IMG/VR virus record: IMGVR_UViG_3300005733_000036
Location: 1-47,343 of that record
Reading direction: 5' to 3' (one strand)
DNA length: 47,343 nucleotides
Source: a virus
The position numbers were made by a program, and so were the translations under genes. Positions 30,093 through 40,471 of the stretch are shown piece after piece. The notes beneath the pieces were generated by a model. The model was not told where the DNA came from. It did no database searches and was given only the letters and a program-made list of their open reading frames with translations. Within the stretch, counting starts at the first letter, position 1, and every line of letters begins with the position of its first letter.

Positions 30093-32475
30093 AGAATTTT
30101 TATTTCGGATCGCCGCTGACACCAAAGAGTTAAGAGAAGAACTCAAAAAAGCCCGAGCCGAAACCGGCAAATTTTCCGATGATTTGGATAAAGCCAACGA
30201 AAAAGGCCTGGCGCTTAATACGTCGCTGAGCAAGGTAGCCTCTGGTGTGGCGATGGTGGCCACTGGCGTAGCCGCCGCCACCACCGCGTTTATTGCCTAT
30301 TCCACCGCGCAGGGCCGGGCTATCCGTGAAACGGAAATCATGGCGCAAGCGGCCGGACTGTCTGTGGAAGAGTTCCGCAAAATGTCCTTTATTATGGGCA
30401 CGGTGGGGCTGGACGGTGAAAAGCTCGGCGACATCATGAAAGATACCCAGGAGCGGATCGGGGATTTTCTCGCCACCGGCGGCGGTCCGTTTCAGGATTT
30501 CGCGGACGTGATGGGCTACACCAAAGACGAGGCCACCGCCTTAGCCCGTGAATTTGAAACGATGAGCGGGCAGGAAGTTCTGCAGGCCATGGTAACCCGC
30601 ATGGAATCGGCCGGAAAAAGTACCCAGCAAATGAGCTTTGCCCTTGAGGGGATGGCCTCGGATACTACCCGGCTGATCCCGCTACTTAAAGATGGTGGCG
30701 CCCAGGCAGCAGCACTGGGTGAAACGTTCGATAAAATCAATGTGCCATTGTCTGAGGAAGAAAACGCGCAGTTCCGCGCGCTGGCAGACAATGTGGATTT
30801 AGCCCAAACCTCGTTTGTGAATTTTCTCAATAATGCGATTGCGCCGTTTTTACCGGCCATTAATGCCGCTGCAAATGCGTTGGCTGAGTTTTTCGCTTCA
30901 GCGCAGACTGAGGTCGATTTGGACCGGATTGTTGATGACAACGAACTAGTTAAGCAGATTGATACGCTCACGGAAATTAACAGGCTGGAAGCGAGCATCA
31001 ATGAAAAACTTGAACAACAAAAAAACGCAAGGAAGTTAGGAAGGCCTGGCGCTGTTAGTGAAAAGTTAGAAGCGGAATATCAAGCGGCCGCTGAGGCCAT
31101 CACCGCGCAGCGAATAGCGATTGAGGAGAGGAATAAAGCTGAGCAGGAGGCCATCGATTTAGAAAGTAAGAAAGGCACTCTCAAATCGAATATCGGTGCA
31201 GACTCAATAGACATCAAGCAAAATCTTATTGATGAACTCAAAGATCGTGAAGATGCAAAAAAATCGGCGATACAGCTTCTTAAAGAAGAACGTGGAGATC
31301 GCTTAAAAATACTAGCCGCCATGTTTCAGGATGAGGCAAACTTAACCGCATCAGAACTTAAAAAGAAAAACGATCTCGCCAAACAAATCCATCAAGATTA
31401 TTTCTATCAGGTAAACCAACTGGCCCAAACTCAGAACGAAAAGCGTGTTGAGGGCATGGCCGCCGAGTTATCGACGTTAAATGATTTACTGGCGAACAAA
31501 TTAACCTCTCAGGAAAACTATCAGGCCCGCGTAAATGAAATATTGGGCCTAGACAGTGATAGTGATTCAACCGAACTTGAGAAACTACAACAGGAACGGT
31601 CAGAGCGACTGCAAATTCTTGAGCGCTCATTTGATGAAGAAGCAGCATTAACACATGATCAATTGCAGCAAAAGAATGAAATATCAAAGCAAATAGAAAG
31701 CGACTACATTGATTCAATCAATGAGTTAGTGCAGACGCAAGAAGAAAAGCGCATTGAAGCGGCGGAGCGTGAGTTATCCGGCCTGGCCGAGTTGTTCGAA
31801 AACAAACTGATTTCGCAGGAACAGTACGAAGAGAAACGCCGTGAAATCATTGGGCAGTACGATCCGACGAGTCTGGATCCGGAAGCGCTGGAAGAAAAAA
31901 ACCAACTGGAGCTGGACCGACTGCGCGACAAGTTGGATGAGCAGTTAATTTCCTATGAGGATTACTACACCCAGTTAGCAGCGCTGCAAAAGAAAGACAC
32001 CGAAGAGAAGAAAAAACAAAAAGAGCTCGAAAACTGGTGGTCTGAATCCTCGGTTAAAAAACAAATCGATTTAGGCACCACGCTGCTCACCTCACTGGGT
32101 AATAACTCCAAAAAGCAGCATAAAATTCAACAGGGGTTATCCGCTGCGAATGCGGGCATGAATACCGCCGAGGGGGTAACCAAGGCGCTGTCTAAACAGG
32201 ATTATGCAGGCGCAGCCTATATTGGTTTAACTGGTGCTGCGCAAATCGCCGCAATATGGGCCTCAACGCCGGATGGTGGTGGATCATCTTCACAGTCACC
32301 CGCCGCGACGCCCGCTGAAACTCCGGCGGTTACCTACAACGAACAAACTACGACCGTGACCGATATTACTGAGGACGTTTCATCCCAGGCAATTTTCAGA
32401 ATTGAGTTTACTGATGAAGTGGTCGATGCCGTGGCGCGCAAAATCGACAAGGCAAAAAGTGACGGTCGAGTATGA
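30082..32475 (+). CDS. Tape measure protein
   Basis: 797 residues, mostly helical and coiled coil, with a hydrophobic segment (VASGVAMVATGVAAATTAF) near 55 and the typical C-terminal LSAANAGMNTAEGVTKAL...AAYIGLTGAAQIA. It sets tail length and helps DNA passage. Two tandem ~90-residue repeats (about 398-488 and 501-591) share KILxxxFxxEAxLT and QTQxEKRxE, with a third partial unit. Confidence 0.93.
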   Translation: MSTEEFLFRIAADTKELREELKKARAETGKFSDDLDKANEKGLALNTSLSKVASGVAMVATGVAAATTAFIAYSTAQGRAIRETEIMAQAAGLSVEEFRKMSFIMGTVGLDGEKLGDIMKDTQERIGDFLATGGGPFQDFADVMGYTKDEATALAREFETMSGQEVLQAMVTRMESAGKSTQQMSFALEGMASDTTRLIPLLKDGGAQAAALGETFDKINVPLSEEENAQFRALADNVDLAQTSFVNFLNNAIAPFLPAINAAANALAEFFASAQTEVDLDRIVDDNELVKQIDTLTEINRLEASINEKLEQQKNARKLGRPGAVSEKLEAEYQAAAEAITAQRIAIEERNKAEQEAIDLESKKGTLKSNIGADSIDIKQNLIDELKDREDAKKSAIQLLKEERGDRLKILAAMFQDEANLTASELKKKNDLAKQIHQDYFYQVNQLAQTQNEKRVEGMAAELSTLNDLLANKLTSQENYQARVNEILGLDSDSDSTELEKLQQERSERLQILERSFDEEAALTHDQLQQKNEISKQIESDYIDSINELVQTQEEKRIEAAERELSGLAELFENKLISQEQYEEKRREIIGQYDPTSLDPEALEEKNQLELDRLRDKLDEQLISYEDYYTQLAALQKKDTEEKKKQKELENWWSESSVKKQIDLGTTLLTSLGNNSKKQHKIQQGLSAANAGMNTAEGVTKALSKQDYAGAAYIGLTGAAQIAAIWASTPDGGGSSSQSPAATPAETPAVTYNEQTTTVTDITEDVSSQAIFRIEFTDEVVDAVARKIDKAKSDGRV

Positions 32476-33200
32476 TAATTAGCAAATCCAACATCGTATC
32501 AACGAATAATATTTTGTTGATTTCTGGCACGCTGTCCGATGGTGCCATGGTGAATACGCGCGATCCGGACTTTTCAAGCAACGTTAGCAGTAATTCGACA
32601 ACGTTTAGTATTCGATTCACGTCGGTTGGTTCCATCCAATACCTCGGCCTGCACGGACTATCTCTACCGGTTGGTTGTGTTGTGACCATTACTGGCACGG
32701 GCTTTAATCATAGTTTCACGACAACCAGAGACGTTAAGAATTTAGTGTTCTATCAATCCAGCCCGGCCACCGCCGGTAATCTGACGATTGAATTTTCTGG
32801 CGGTGGCAGTAAAACGATTAGCTATATTCAAGCCGGGCTGGCTACGGTTATTGATTGGGGGACGAACCCCGGGCAGCCTCTGCACTATCTGGCTTCGCAG
32901 CGCAGAACGCGGGCGGCAACTAACGAAAACGGCATGCCGGTGCGCCGGGTTCAGGAGGTTGTCATTCCCCGGCTTCGGCTCACTATGAATAACATGGCAA
33001 AAAGTTGGGCGCGTGATGATCTGCAGGCCATCAGACTAATGTATGAAACCTATGGCATATTGTCTCAGCTCGATTATGAGGATGACAGCCAGCCCGATGA
33101 AAGTTGCGCGCTGTTTGAGCTTTCTGATTTTGCTGTGTCCACGCACAGTCAGACCACCGAATTGGTCAATGTGTCATTAACGTGTAGGGCGCTGGCGTGA
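32472..33200 (+). CDS. Distal tail protein
   Basis: 242 residues, beta-rich with GSIQYLGLHGLSLPVG and VQEVVIPRLRLTMNN. It follows the tape measure and overlaps it (ATGA), as distal tail or baseplate proteins do. No Pfam family is certain. Confidence 0.72.
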   Translation: MIISKSNIVSTNNILLISGTLSDGAMVNTRDPDFSSNVSSNSTTFSIRFTSVGSIQYLGLHGLSLPVGCVVTITGTGFNHSFTTTRDVKNLVFYQSSPATAGNLTIEFSGGGSKTISYIQAGLATVIDWGTNPGQPLHYLASQRRTRAATNENGMPVRRVQEVVIPRLRLTMNNMAKSWARDDLQAIRLMYETYGILSQLDYEDDSQPDESCALFELSDFAVSTHSQTTELVNVSLTCRALA

Positions 33201-35545
33201 TCCATTATTTTATTGTTGAACTGGATTTGCCGGTGGTAACCGGCACCTGCACGCTCAACGGTAACCCGGGTTTTGGTACGCCGCTGACCTGCCCGGATCA
33301 AAGCTCACCGACAACCAACATCAAAACTTACCAATTCACAAATGCCAATATTATCTTAAGCACGTCAGGCATTTTTAAATGCGTTGAAAACGTCGCAGAA
33401 ACCCCGCCGAAACTGAAAGCGGGCAATGGTGTGGCCAGTCGTGCAACATGCACGATCACGCTGTCTGATTTTATCGGCGATCCGAATCCAGACAGCCCCG
33501 CCCTGGTTGATACGCCAGATATTGCTAATTCCGGTACGTTTTTTGGTAAGCTTAAGGCCAGAAACATAATGGCCAACAAACCGGTCCGCGTCCTAGCCTA
33601 TCAGGTAGATAATGCCAATAACCACACACTGGTTTCCACCCATCACTATATTGCCACGCAATTAAAGCGCAGTGGCCGGGATAACTGGGTGTTGTCGTGC
33701 CAGGATGTGTTATTCCGCGCCGATAATGAAAAAAGCCAGTTTCCAAAATTGATCACCGGTCGGTTGTCATCTGATATTACGGACAGTCAAACCAGCATCA
33801 CTATTGATGGTGATATTGCCGACTGGACGCCATATGCCGATTACACCGCTGTCATTGGATCTGATTTATTGATGATCACCAACGCCACGGGAAGCAGTAG
33901 CAGTGTAACGCTTACCGTGGTTCGCGCTTCCACCATTAACATTGGCTCTCGCACTATCGCAAACACGCCAGAATCGCACAGTGGCGGTGATGAGGTATTC
34001 CGGGCGCGTAAATTTGTGGATGCGGATCTGTATGATGTACTGGCCGCCGTGTTTGAAGATGCCGACATTGCCAGCAGTTATTACAGTGCCAGCCAAATAC
34101 AGGATGAACTGGATTCGTGGCTGGGTAGCCTGTCTGGCTCTATCGATGCGATTTTCTACGAGCCCACTGAAACCACCCGTTTTCTGGATGGTTTGTGTCA
34201 AACCTTAATGCTGGATATATACACCGATGTGAGTACCGGCAATATTGTTGTTAAAGCCACCTCGCCATGGTCCAGCACCGCCGCGACGTTAACGGAAGGG
34301 GTCAATTTTAACTATGGCTCATTGAGTATCGAAGAGCCTGAAGAACTGTATTACTCGCGGGCGTTTCTGCAGTACGACAAACGCAAATTGACGCAAAATA
34401 GCGATGATGTGAATTTTGCCCGCTCAAGCCTTGCGTATAACACGGCCCTTGAGGGCAGTTTGTACTATGACGAAGAAAAAGTTAAAAAGCTCGGCAAATC
34501 AATCATTCTATCCAATAAATCAAACAATATTGAAGTGGCTGATCTAACGGTCGTCCGGTTTGCTCAGCGGTTCAGTAATCGCCCGCAACGATTGACGTTC
34601 GAAGTGGAAGAGGCGGATTTAAATTTTGAGCTGGCGGATGTGATAGAAATTCTGTCCACTGATAATCAGGATGTTGACGGCAGCCCACGCCACGGCGTCC
34701 GGGCGCAAGTGGTGCAGATCGCGCCAATTAGTCGCGGCATAGGCCGCCGGTATAAGGTATCAACGGTAACCTATAATCCCTACGCAGGCAGCACGGCCGG
34801 TGAGGATATCGTTATCAATAATACCTATGACGTGAATCTATATACCGCTGCAGGTGGTCCGGTAACCTCCGGCACGTTTACATTTATCATTGGCCAGAAT
34901 GTTGGTCAGAACGAACTCTCACAAGCGCTCAATTCCGGCTCTATCCCGTCCGGCTCAACCGTTAATATTGTCCTCATTAACGGTGCGGTATTGATGGGTA
35001 AGGGCGGGAACGGTAAAACCTCCGAGTCGGGCGCCTCGCTCGATGGTTTCTCAGGGGGGGATACCGTCACCATTCAATCGGGTCTCACAGTCAATATTTA
35101 TCTCAACGGTACTACCCCGAATTTTGGTAACGGTACGTATGTGGCGGATGGATATTTATATGCCGCTGGCGGTGGTGGCGCGGCGGCATACACCACTGAT
35201 AACGGCGTGCAAGCATTTGCCTCAGGCGGCGGTGGACGAGGTAACACGCCTGGCGTCCGGGGGGTAAAGACCGATACTTATCCAACGCTCGGATCAATGA
35301 CGTTGCCCGCGGACGGTACCACGTCAGCCCCTGGCGGCGGTGGTTACGCAGAGCTTAACGGCGTGGTTGCTCAGGGCGCGGCGGGTGGTGACATAGGTCA
35401 GCCAGGCGGCAGCTCCTTTAATGGTAGCGGTGGCGCCAGCGGTCGAGGGCTGATATCAAATGGCTCAACGGTGAATATTTACACTTACGGGGAGACCTCC
35501 CGGTTTGTTAATGGTTCTGGCGATACTCCAGCCTCTTTATCGTAA
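33197..35545 (+). CDS. Tail tip protein with Gly-rich C-terminal adhesin-like region
   Basis: 782 residues, GTG start overlapping the preceding gene. The N-terminal two-thirds look like a central tail-hub protein (DFIGDPNPDSPALVDTP, RPQRLTFEVEEADLNFELAD). From about residue 600 to 750 it is very Gly/Ser-rich (YAAGGGGAAAYTT, ASGGGGRGNTPG, PGGGGYAELNG). This recalls the polyglycine sandwich of T-even gp38-type receptor-binding adhesins. Inferred role: hub plus receptor binding. Confidence 0.78.
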   Translation: MIHYFIVELDLPVVTGTCTLNGNPGFGTPLTCPDQSSPTTNIKTYQFTNANIILSTSGIFKCVENVAETPPKLKAGNGVASRATCTITLSDFIGDPNPDSPALVDTPDIANSGTFFGKLKARNIMANKPVRVLAYQVDNANNHTLVSTHHYIATQLKRSGRDNWVLSCQDVLFRADNEKSQFPKLITGRLSSDITDSQTSITIDGDIADWTPYADYTAVIGSDLLMITNATGSSSSVTLTVVRASTINIGSRTIANTPESHSGGDEVFRARKFVDADLYDVLAAVFEDADIASSYYSASQIQDELDSWLGSLSGSIDAIFYEPTETTRFLDGLCQTLMLDIYTDVSTGNIVVKATSPWSSTAATLTEGVNFNYGSLSIEEPEELYYSRAFLQYDKRKLTQNSDDVNFARSSLAYNTALEGSLYYDEEKVKKLGKSIILSNKSNNIEVADLTVVRFAQRFSNRPQRLTFEVEEADLNFELADVIEILSTDNQDVDGSPRHGVRAQVVQIAPISRGIGRRYKVSTVTYNPYAGSTAGEDIVINNTYDVNLYTAAGGPVTSGTFTFIIGQNVGQNELSQALNSGSIPSGSTVNIVLINGAVLMGKGGNGKTSESGASLDGFSGGDTVTIQSGLTVNIYLNGTTPNFGNGTYVADGYLYAAGGGGAAAYTTDNGVQAFASGGGGRGNTPGVRGVKTDTYPTLGSMTLPADGTTSAPGGGGYAELNGVVAQGAAGGDIGQPGGSSFNGSGGASGRGLISNGSTVNIYTYGETSRFVNGSGDTPASLS

Positions 35546-35565
35546 TCATTTAGTAAGGAATTATT

Positions 35566-38500
35566 ATGGCGGCACCTATTGCCAGCGCGGGCAGTAATCA
35601 AACGGTTGATCCCGGCGAACTTGTGACGCTCGACGCATCCGGCTCAAGCGATCCGGACGGCCACACGCTCAGTTATGTGTGGCAGCAATTAAGCGGCACC
35701 ACCGTTACGCTATCCAGTGTCGGCGCGGTCCAGCCCACGTTTACCGCGCCCGCAACCCCGCAGGATTTGTTGTTTCGCGTGGTGGTGGATGATAGCAATG
35801 GTGATGGCCCGACGATTTCAAGCCCGGTCACCATCACGGTGGCTGGTGCCGTAACGGCCCCCACCGCCGATGCAGGCAGTAATATTAATGATGCCAGCGT
35901 GGGCGTATTGGTGACGCTCGACGGTAGCGGCTCTACCGATCCGGATGATTTACCGCTCACCTACGCATGGACGGTGGCGGAAGTGCCGGCCGGATCAGGT
36001 ATTACCGCGCTCACCAACACGACTACCGCAAATCCGAGTTTCACCCCGGATGTGGCGGGTATTTACCGGTTCACCTTAACTGTAAATAACGGTACTGAGT
36101 CATCTGCCCCCGATAACGTGTTTGTGACGGCCATTGATCCGGCCACCATTCCGGTGGCCGATGCCGGTGAAAACCAAAACGATGCCGTTTATGGTGAGGT
36201 TATCACCCTGGACGGCTCAGGCTCCACCGATGATGTGGGGGTGACGAGTTACCTGTGGTCTCAACTGGGCGGCCCGACAGTGACGCTATCCAGCACGACC
36301 TCTGCGCAGCCGACCTTTACCGCGCCGACTGGCACAAATGATGAAATACTGGTATTGCAGTTTTCCCTGATTGTTGAGGATGCCGACGGCAACCGCAGTG
36401 AGCCGGCCGCCGTGGCTGTATTGGTGAATCCGCCCAATACCGCACCCGTGGCGGTAACCTCTGGTAATTTTACAGTTAACTGGGGTGAGACGGTGATGCT
36501 GGATGCCAGCGGATCCAGTGATGCCGATGGCGACGATTTAACCTATGTGTGGGTACAACTGGCAGGCCCGACAGTCACGCTCTCTGATATAGAGGCGATG
36601 CAGCCGACCTTTACCGCCCCGAACGAAAACACACAATTGGATTTTGGCTTAATTGTTCGCGATACGGCCGGCGCAACCAGCTCCCCGGCGCTGTCCATTG
36701 TCACCGTAGAGGAAGCAAACGAAATCCCGGTGGCGAACGCGGGTACCGCGCAAATCGCTGATGCCGATGATATTGTGACACTTGACGGTAGCGGCTCAAC
36801 GGATGCCGATGGGGATGATTTAACCTATGCCTGGTCGCAATTATCCGGCACGCCGGTGACGCTAAGCAGCTATAGCGCCGCGCAACCGACCTTTACCGCC
36901 CCGGCGTTAGCCGTTGCTGATACGTTGGTATTTCAACTGGTGGTCAATGATGGCCGTGATTCCAGCGCGCCCGACACGGTAGACATTGATATTAATGCGA
37001 CCGGGTATGATTCTCAGCCTCCGCGCATCACCCTTTATGGTCCGGCCAGTTACGAAATCGGCCAGGGAGGTACTTACACTGAGGTCGGCGCCAGCGCCTA
37101 TGATAGTTATGATGGTGTTGTGGCGGTGACCATTTCGGGCACGGTAGATACCGCCACCTTGGGTACCTACATTGTGACCTACAACGCTACCGATGCGGCG
37201 GGCAATCTTGCCAGCGTGCAGCGCACCGTTAAAGTGGTTGATCCTACTACCTTTAAAGATCATTCTGTCGGTGATTTTCACAGCGCCGGACCGACCACGC
37301 CCGGTCAGCCGGTTGAAGATGATCCGCTACTGGCCGAAACCTTTGTTGATGGGGAATTAGTCCGGATTGGCTGGGCAGATATTAACCCGGCGCCGGGTGT
37401 GTTTATTTTTTCAGACATTCAGCGCCGGATTGATTTGGCCGCTGAGAATGGCAAAACCATTAGCCTGGGGATCGTCGATGGTGATGAGGCCCCACAGTGG
37501 TTAAAAGACGCATCAGAAACGTTTACGTTTATCTTTCGTGAGGGGGCGCCCGATCAGCAAACGTTTATCGCGTGCCTGCCCTGGGATGCCAATTACCTAA
37601 GATTTAAATCGGAGTTGGTTACGGCGTTGGGTAATGCTTTTGACAGTAATCCGACACTCACCACGATATATTTTAGTTATGCCGCCATGACGAACGGGTT
37701 AGAGTTTCACTGGCGGGTGGATGAGGCAGCGTACACCGCCGCCGGTTACACGCAGGAAAAACTGTTAGCATCGGCTAAAACCGTACTGGATAACTACATT
37801 GGGAGCTTCCCGAAAACACCCATTGCCATTGAGGGTCATACGGTGTTTGAGTCTGAGTATGTGTTTGAATCGCTCTATGATTACGGCCACTCACTGATTG
37901 GCGGACGCCTGGGGATTGGTCTGTGGTGGCTCGCCTCGCGGATTGTGCTGAACACTTCAGGCAATGATCACGATACGGTGATCTGGCCAATCGCCGTGCG
38001 CTGCCAACAACAGGGCGGTTTTATCATCGGTCAGACCGTGGGTAACTTTACCGAGCGGCCGGATCGGTTCGACTCGGGAGAGGGCTGGACGTCCGAGGAA
38101 GCGTTTACCCATGAGCGGTTATTTTTCAATGGCGGCAACGCTGATGATATTACCATTGATTGCTGGGAGCTCTGGACCAAAGATTTACAAAACCCATCAA
38201 TCGTAGCGCTCATTGATAGCGTTGTGCCACCTGATCCGGTTGCTAAGGCCGGTCTGGATGTCACCGCCGAACCCGGTGAACAGATCACGCTGGATGGCAC
38301 CGCCAGTGAGAGCCCGTTGAACCTGCCGCTCACCTACACCTGGCAGCAACTGTCCGGCATCTCAATTACCAATACGTTAACCGGGGCGGATACCGCCACC
38401 CCGACATTTACCGCGCCATACTCACCCACGGAAACCGTGATCGTCATGGAGTTGGTGGTTTCGGATGGCAATAACACCGGACGTGATACCGTATCGATTA

Positions 38501-38931
38501 CCGTGCCCGCTATTGATACCGATGAACATGAGGCGCTGTTTGCCAAAGTTGGTTTTTCGCAGCAGGCCTATCACATTGGCGCCTATCAGGGCGCGGGCAA
38601 TACTATCGCCCTGAAATTCCGGCCGGATAACGCGTACCCGGGCGTGCTGGTGGATGGCGATGGATACATTGATTTTGAGGCCAACAGCATCACCAAGGCT
38701 GAATTTCACGCCGGTGGCGAATTGATTTCATCTGATGATTCCGGTGATTCGGTGGTGATCAGCGGCGCACAAATCGAAATCAAACCCGGCCAGCTATCGC
38801 TGCAGCCTGGACTCTATACCGATGCTGCAGTGGCGGTGTATTTCGCTGGCGCGACCTCGGGAATATTTTTAGCCGGTCCGGCCTCACCCGTGGGTATGTT
38901 GCTCACCTTCAGGAGTGCAACCGGCGCATGA
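35566..38931 (+). CDS. Tailspike with PKD repeats and a TIM-barrel-like segment
   Basis: 1121 residues, intracellular start (no signal). Five PKD/REJ-type repeats (about 3-475; each with LDASGSSD or LDGSGSTD and PTFTAP), a DUF5011-like Ig domain (485-560: SAYDSYDGVVAVTISG), and a region about 600-885 reading like a (beta/alpha)8 hydrolase (VRIGWADINPAPGVFIFSD, SLGIVDGDEAPQWL, IAIEGHTVFESE). Then a sixth PKD (888-980) and a new C-terminus. Likely binds and trims host polysaccharide. Confidence 0.78.
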   Translation: MAAPIASAGSNQTVDPGELVTLDASGSSDPDGHTLSYVWQQLSGTTVTLSSVGAVQPTFTAPATPQDLLFRVVVDDSNGDGPTISSPVTITVAGAVTAPTADAGSNINDASVGVLVTLDGSGSTDPDDLPLTYAWTVAEVPAGSGITALTNTTTANPSFTPDVAGIYRFTLTVNNGTESSAPDNVFVTAIDPATIPVADAGENQNDAVYGEVITLDGSGSTDDVGVTSYLWSQLGGPTVTLSSTTSAQPTFTAPTGTNDEILVLQFSLIVEDADGNRSEPAAVAVLVNPPNTAPVAVTSGNFTVNWGETVMLDASGSSDADGDDLTYVWVQLAGPTVTLSDIEAMQPTFTAPNENTQLDFGLIVRDTAGATSSPALSIVTVEEANEIPVANAGTAQIADADDIVTLDGSGSTDADGDDLTYAWSQLSGTPVTLSSYSAAQPTFTAPALAVADTLVFQLVVNDGRDSSAPDTVDIDINATGYDSQPPRITLYGPASYEIGQGGTYTEVGASAYDSYDGVVAVTISGTVDTATLGTYIVTYNATDAAGNLASVQRTVKVVDPTTFKDHSVGDFHSAGPTTPGQPVEDDPLLAETFVDGELVRIGWADINPAPGVFIFSDIQRRIDLAAENGKTISLGIVDGDEAPQWLKDASETFTFIFREGAPDQQTFIACLPWDANYLRFKSELVTALGNAFDSNPTLTTIYFSYAAMTNGLEFHWRVDEAAYTAAGYTQEKLLASAKTVLDNYIGSFPKTPIAIEGHTVFESEYVFESLYDYGHSLIGGRLGIGLWWLASRIVLNTSGNDHDTVIWPIAVRCQQQGGFIIGQTVGNFTERPDRFDSGEGWTSEEAFTHERLFFNGGNADDITIDCWELWTKDLQNPSIVALIDSVVPPDPVAKAGLDVTAEPGEQITLDGTASESPLNLPLTYTWQQLSGISITNTLTGADTATPTFTAPYSPTETVIVMELVVSDGNNTGRDTVSITVPAIDTDEHEALFAKVGFSQQAYHIGAYQGAGNTIALKFRPDNAYPGVLVDGDGYIDFEANSITKAEFHAGGELISSDDSGDSVVISGAQIEIKPGQLSLQPGLYTDAAVAVYFAGATSGIFLAGPASPVGMLLTFRSATGA

Positions 38932-38964
38932 AAAACTTTAACGAAAAGCTTTAGGGAGGCGGAT

Positions 38965-40038
38965 ATGATTCGCTCTTTAATTCGATCGCCTATCAGGTCC
39001 GGCATTCGCTCGCTCATCGGTAACACGTCAACCGGCTTATCCTCCATCGCCGAGTTGTTTTATAACGGAGAGTATGGAGCATGGTATGCCGTATCTGATA
39101 TGTCGGCGCTTTATCAGGATTCAGCAGGCACGACAGCGGTGACATCAGACGGCGATCCGATAGGAAGAATAGAGGATTTATCAGGTAACAACGTGCATTT
39201 AACGCAATCCACCTCCGCGTCCCGGCCCACATATCAGGCCAACACTGAGTCAGCGTTTTTTGATGCGGTTGACGACACGTTAACCGCAACGTTATCTAAT
39301 CCGATAGCAGGCACAATGCTGATGGACATTGGTAGTGCCATCGTTCATGCTGAAATTGATGTGGCAACTACTTTTTCGGTTAACCCGCAACCCCAATACC
39401 CGACGGCAGATATCCTGAATAACCTGTTAATTATCGACAGAGTATTACCTGATAATGAAGTTTCGTTGGTTAAATCAAAATTTGGCGGCGACAATAATTT
39501 TAGTGGTGTCATCGAAATATTTGGCCTGTTCAGAGGTAGGTCAGATATCACAAACGTGCATTCAGAAAATTGGGATCTCAGCGCTAATACTACATTAAAT
39601 AGTCTGTTTAGGGATATGAGCAAACTCACTCATGTTGGTACCGCTAACTGGGACACCAATAATGTAACCACTGCGTTTGCGTTTTTGGCATACAGCCCGT
39701 TAGTCACAACGATAGATATGCGGAGCTGGGTTACCTCGTCGTGTACATCGTTTGGCTGGTTTGCGCGCGAAGCGAGTGCGTTATCGACTGTTTTAGTGCA
39801 TGGCGGAACAGGCTCGCCATTCTCTGATAGCCCGTGTACCAATTACACTAACGCATTCGTTAACACCAATCTCACCCAGCAATCAATCGACGATATTTTA
39901 GTTGCCATCGAAACGGCGGGCACATCGAACGGTACGTTTGATCAATCTGGTGGCAGCGCGCCGAGCGCAACAGGTAGTGCCGCTATTGATGCGCTGCGTG
40001 GCAGGGGTTGGACGATTGACGTAACAGGTGGCTACTAA
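38965..40038 (+). CDS. Tail fibre protein with DUF285/BspA-like repeats
   Basis: 357 residues. The N-terminus is a striking basic repeat (MIRSLIRSPIRSGIRSLIGN), a likely anchoring peptide of related phage tail proteins. The middle resembles a lectin-like domain (GRIEDLSGNNVHLTQS), and the second half carries DUF285-type units (NWDLSANTTLNSLFRDMSKL, NWDTNNVTTAFAFLAYS) common in BspA-like surface proteins. It may bind the host surface. Confidence 0.72.
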   Translation: MIRSLIRSPIRSGIRSLIGNTSTGLSSIAELFYNGEYGAWYAVSDMSALYQDSAGTTAVTSDGDPIGRIEDLSGNNVHLTQSTSASRPTYQANTESAFFDAVDDTLTATLSNPIAGTMLMDIGSAIVHAEIDVATTFSVNPQPQYPTADILNNLLIIDRVLPDNEVSLVKSKFGGDNNFSGVIEIFGLFRGRSDITNVHSENWDLSANTTLNSLFRDMSKLTHVGTANWDTNNVTTAFAFLAYSPLVTTIDMRSWVTSSCTSFGWFAREASALSTVLVHGGTGSPFSDSPCTNYTNAFVNTNLTQQSIDDILVAIETAGTSNGTFDQSGGSAPSATGSAAIDALRGRGWTIDVTGGY

Positions 40039-40406
40039 TGACGACCGAGTACATTTACCGCGTAACGATTGCCGTACCAGAGTCGATGATCGAAAAGGCG
40101 AATCATCTTGCTTTGATTATGGGTGAGAGTGAATCAGACATAAATACGTTCAGCACGGCAAACCATGAAAACGCCAATGGCGATAAGTACGCCGTTTGCT
40201 CAACAGTGGCCAATGCAACATTTATGAGTGGCGCACAATCCGGCGAGTTACCCCCGAGTAAGCCTCATGCTGAGGCGGCAAATCGGGCGTGGGCTGCAGA
40301 GGTTTATGCATCGCTTGGCACTGATGGCGGGTTAATGATGTTAGTAGATAGCGATGCGCAAAGTGCCATTGCGGCAATGGGACTATCACTGCCAGATACC
40401 GCCTAA
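40038..40406 (+). CDS. Hypothetical tail-cluster protein, 122 aa
   Basis: Begins at the overlap with the fibre stop (TAATG). Reads TTEYIYRVTIAVPESMIEKAN, with SGELPPSKPHAEAANRAWAA in the middle. Mixed alpha/beta; could be a fibre chaperone or virion part by position. Not recognised. Confidence 0.65.
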   Translation: MTTEYIYRVTIAVPESMIEKANHLALIMGESESDINTFSTANHENANGDKYAVCSTVANATFMSGAQSGELPPSKPHAEAANRAWAAEVYASLGTDGGLMMLVDSDAQSAIAAMGLSLPDTA

Positions 40407-40471
40407 AAACATTTTTCGTGAATCTCTCTGTTTACTTGGTTTATACTGGGTAAGCAGGGAATATACCGCCT

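Noticed and set aside
38965-40406. Invertible fibre segment for the small recombinase
   Set aside because: I found no matching inverted repeats flanking the fibre genes or a second set of partial fibre ends.
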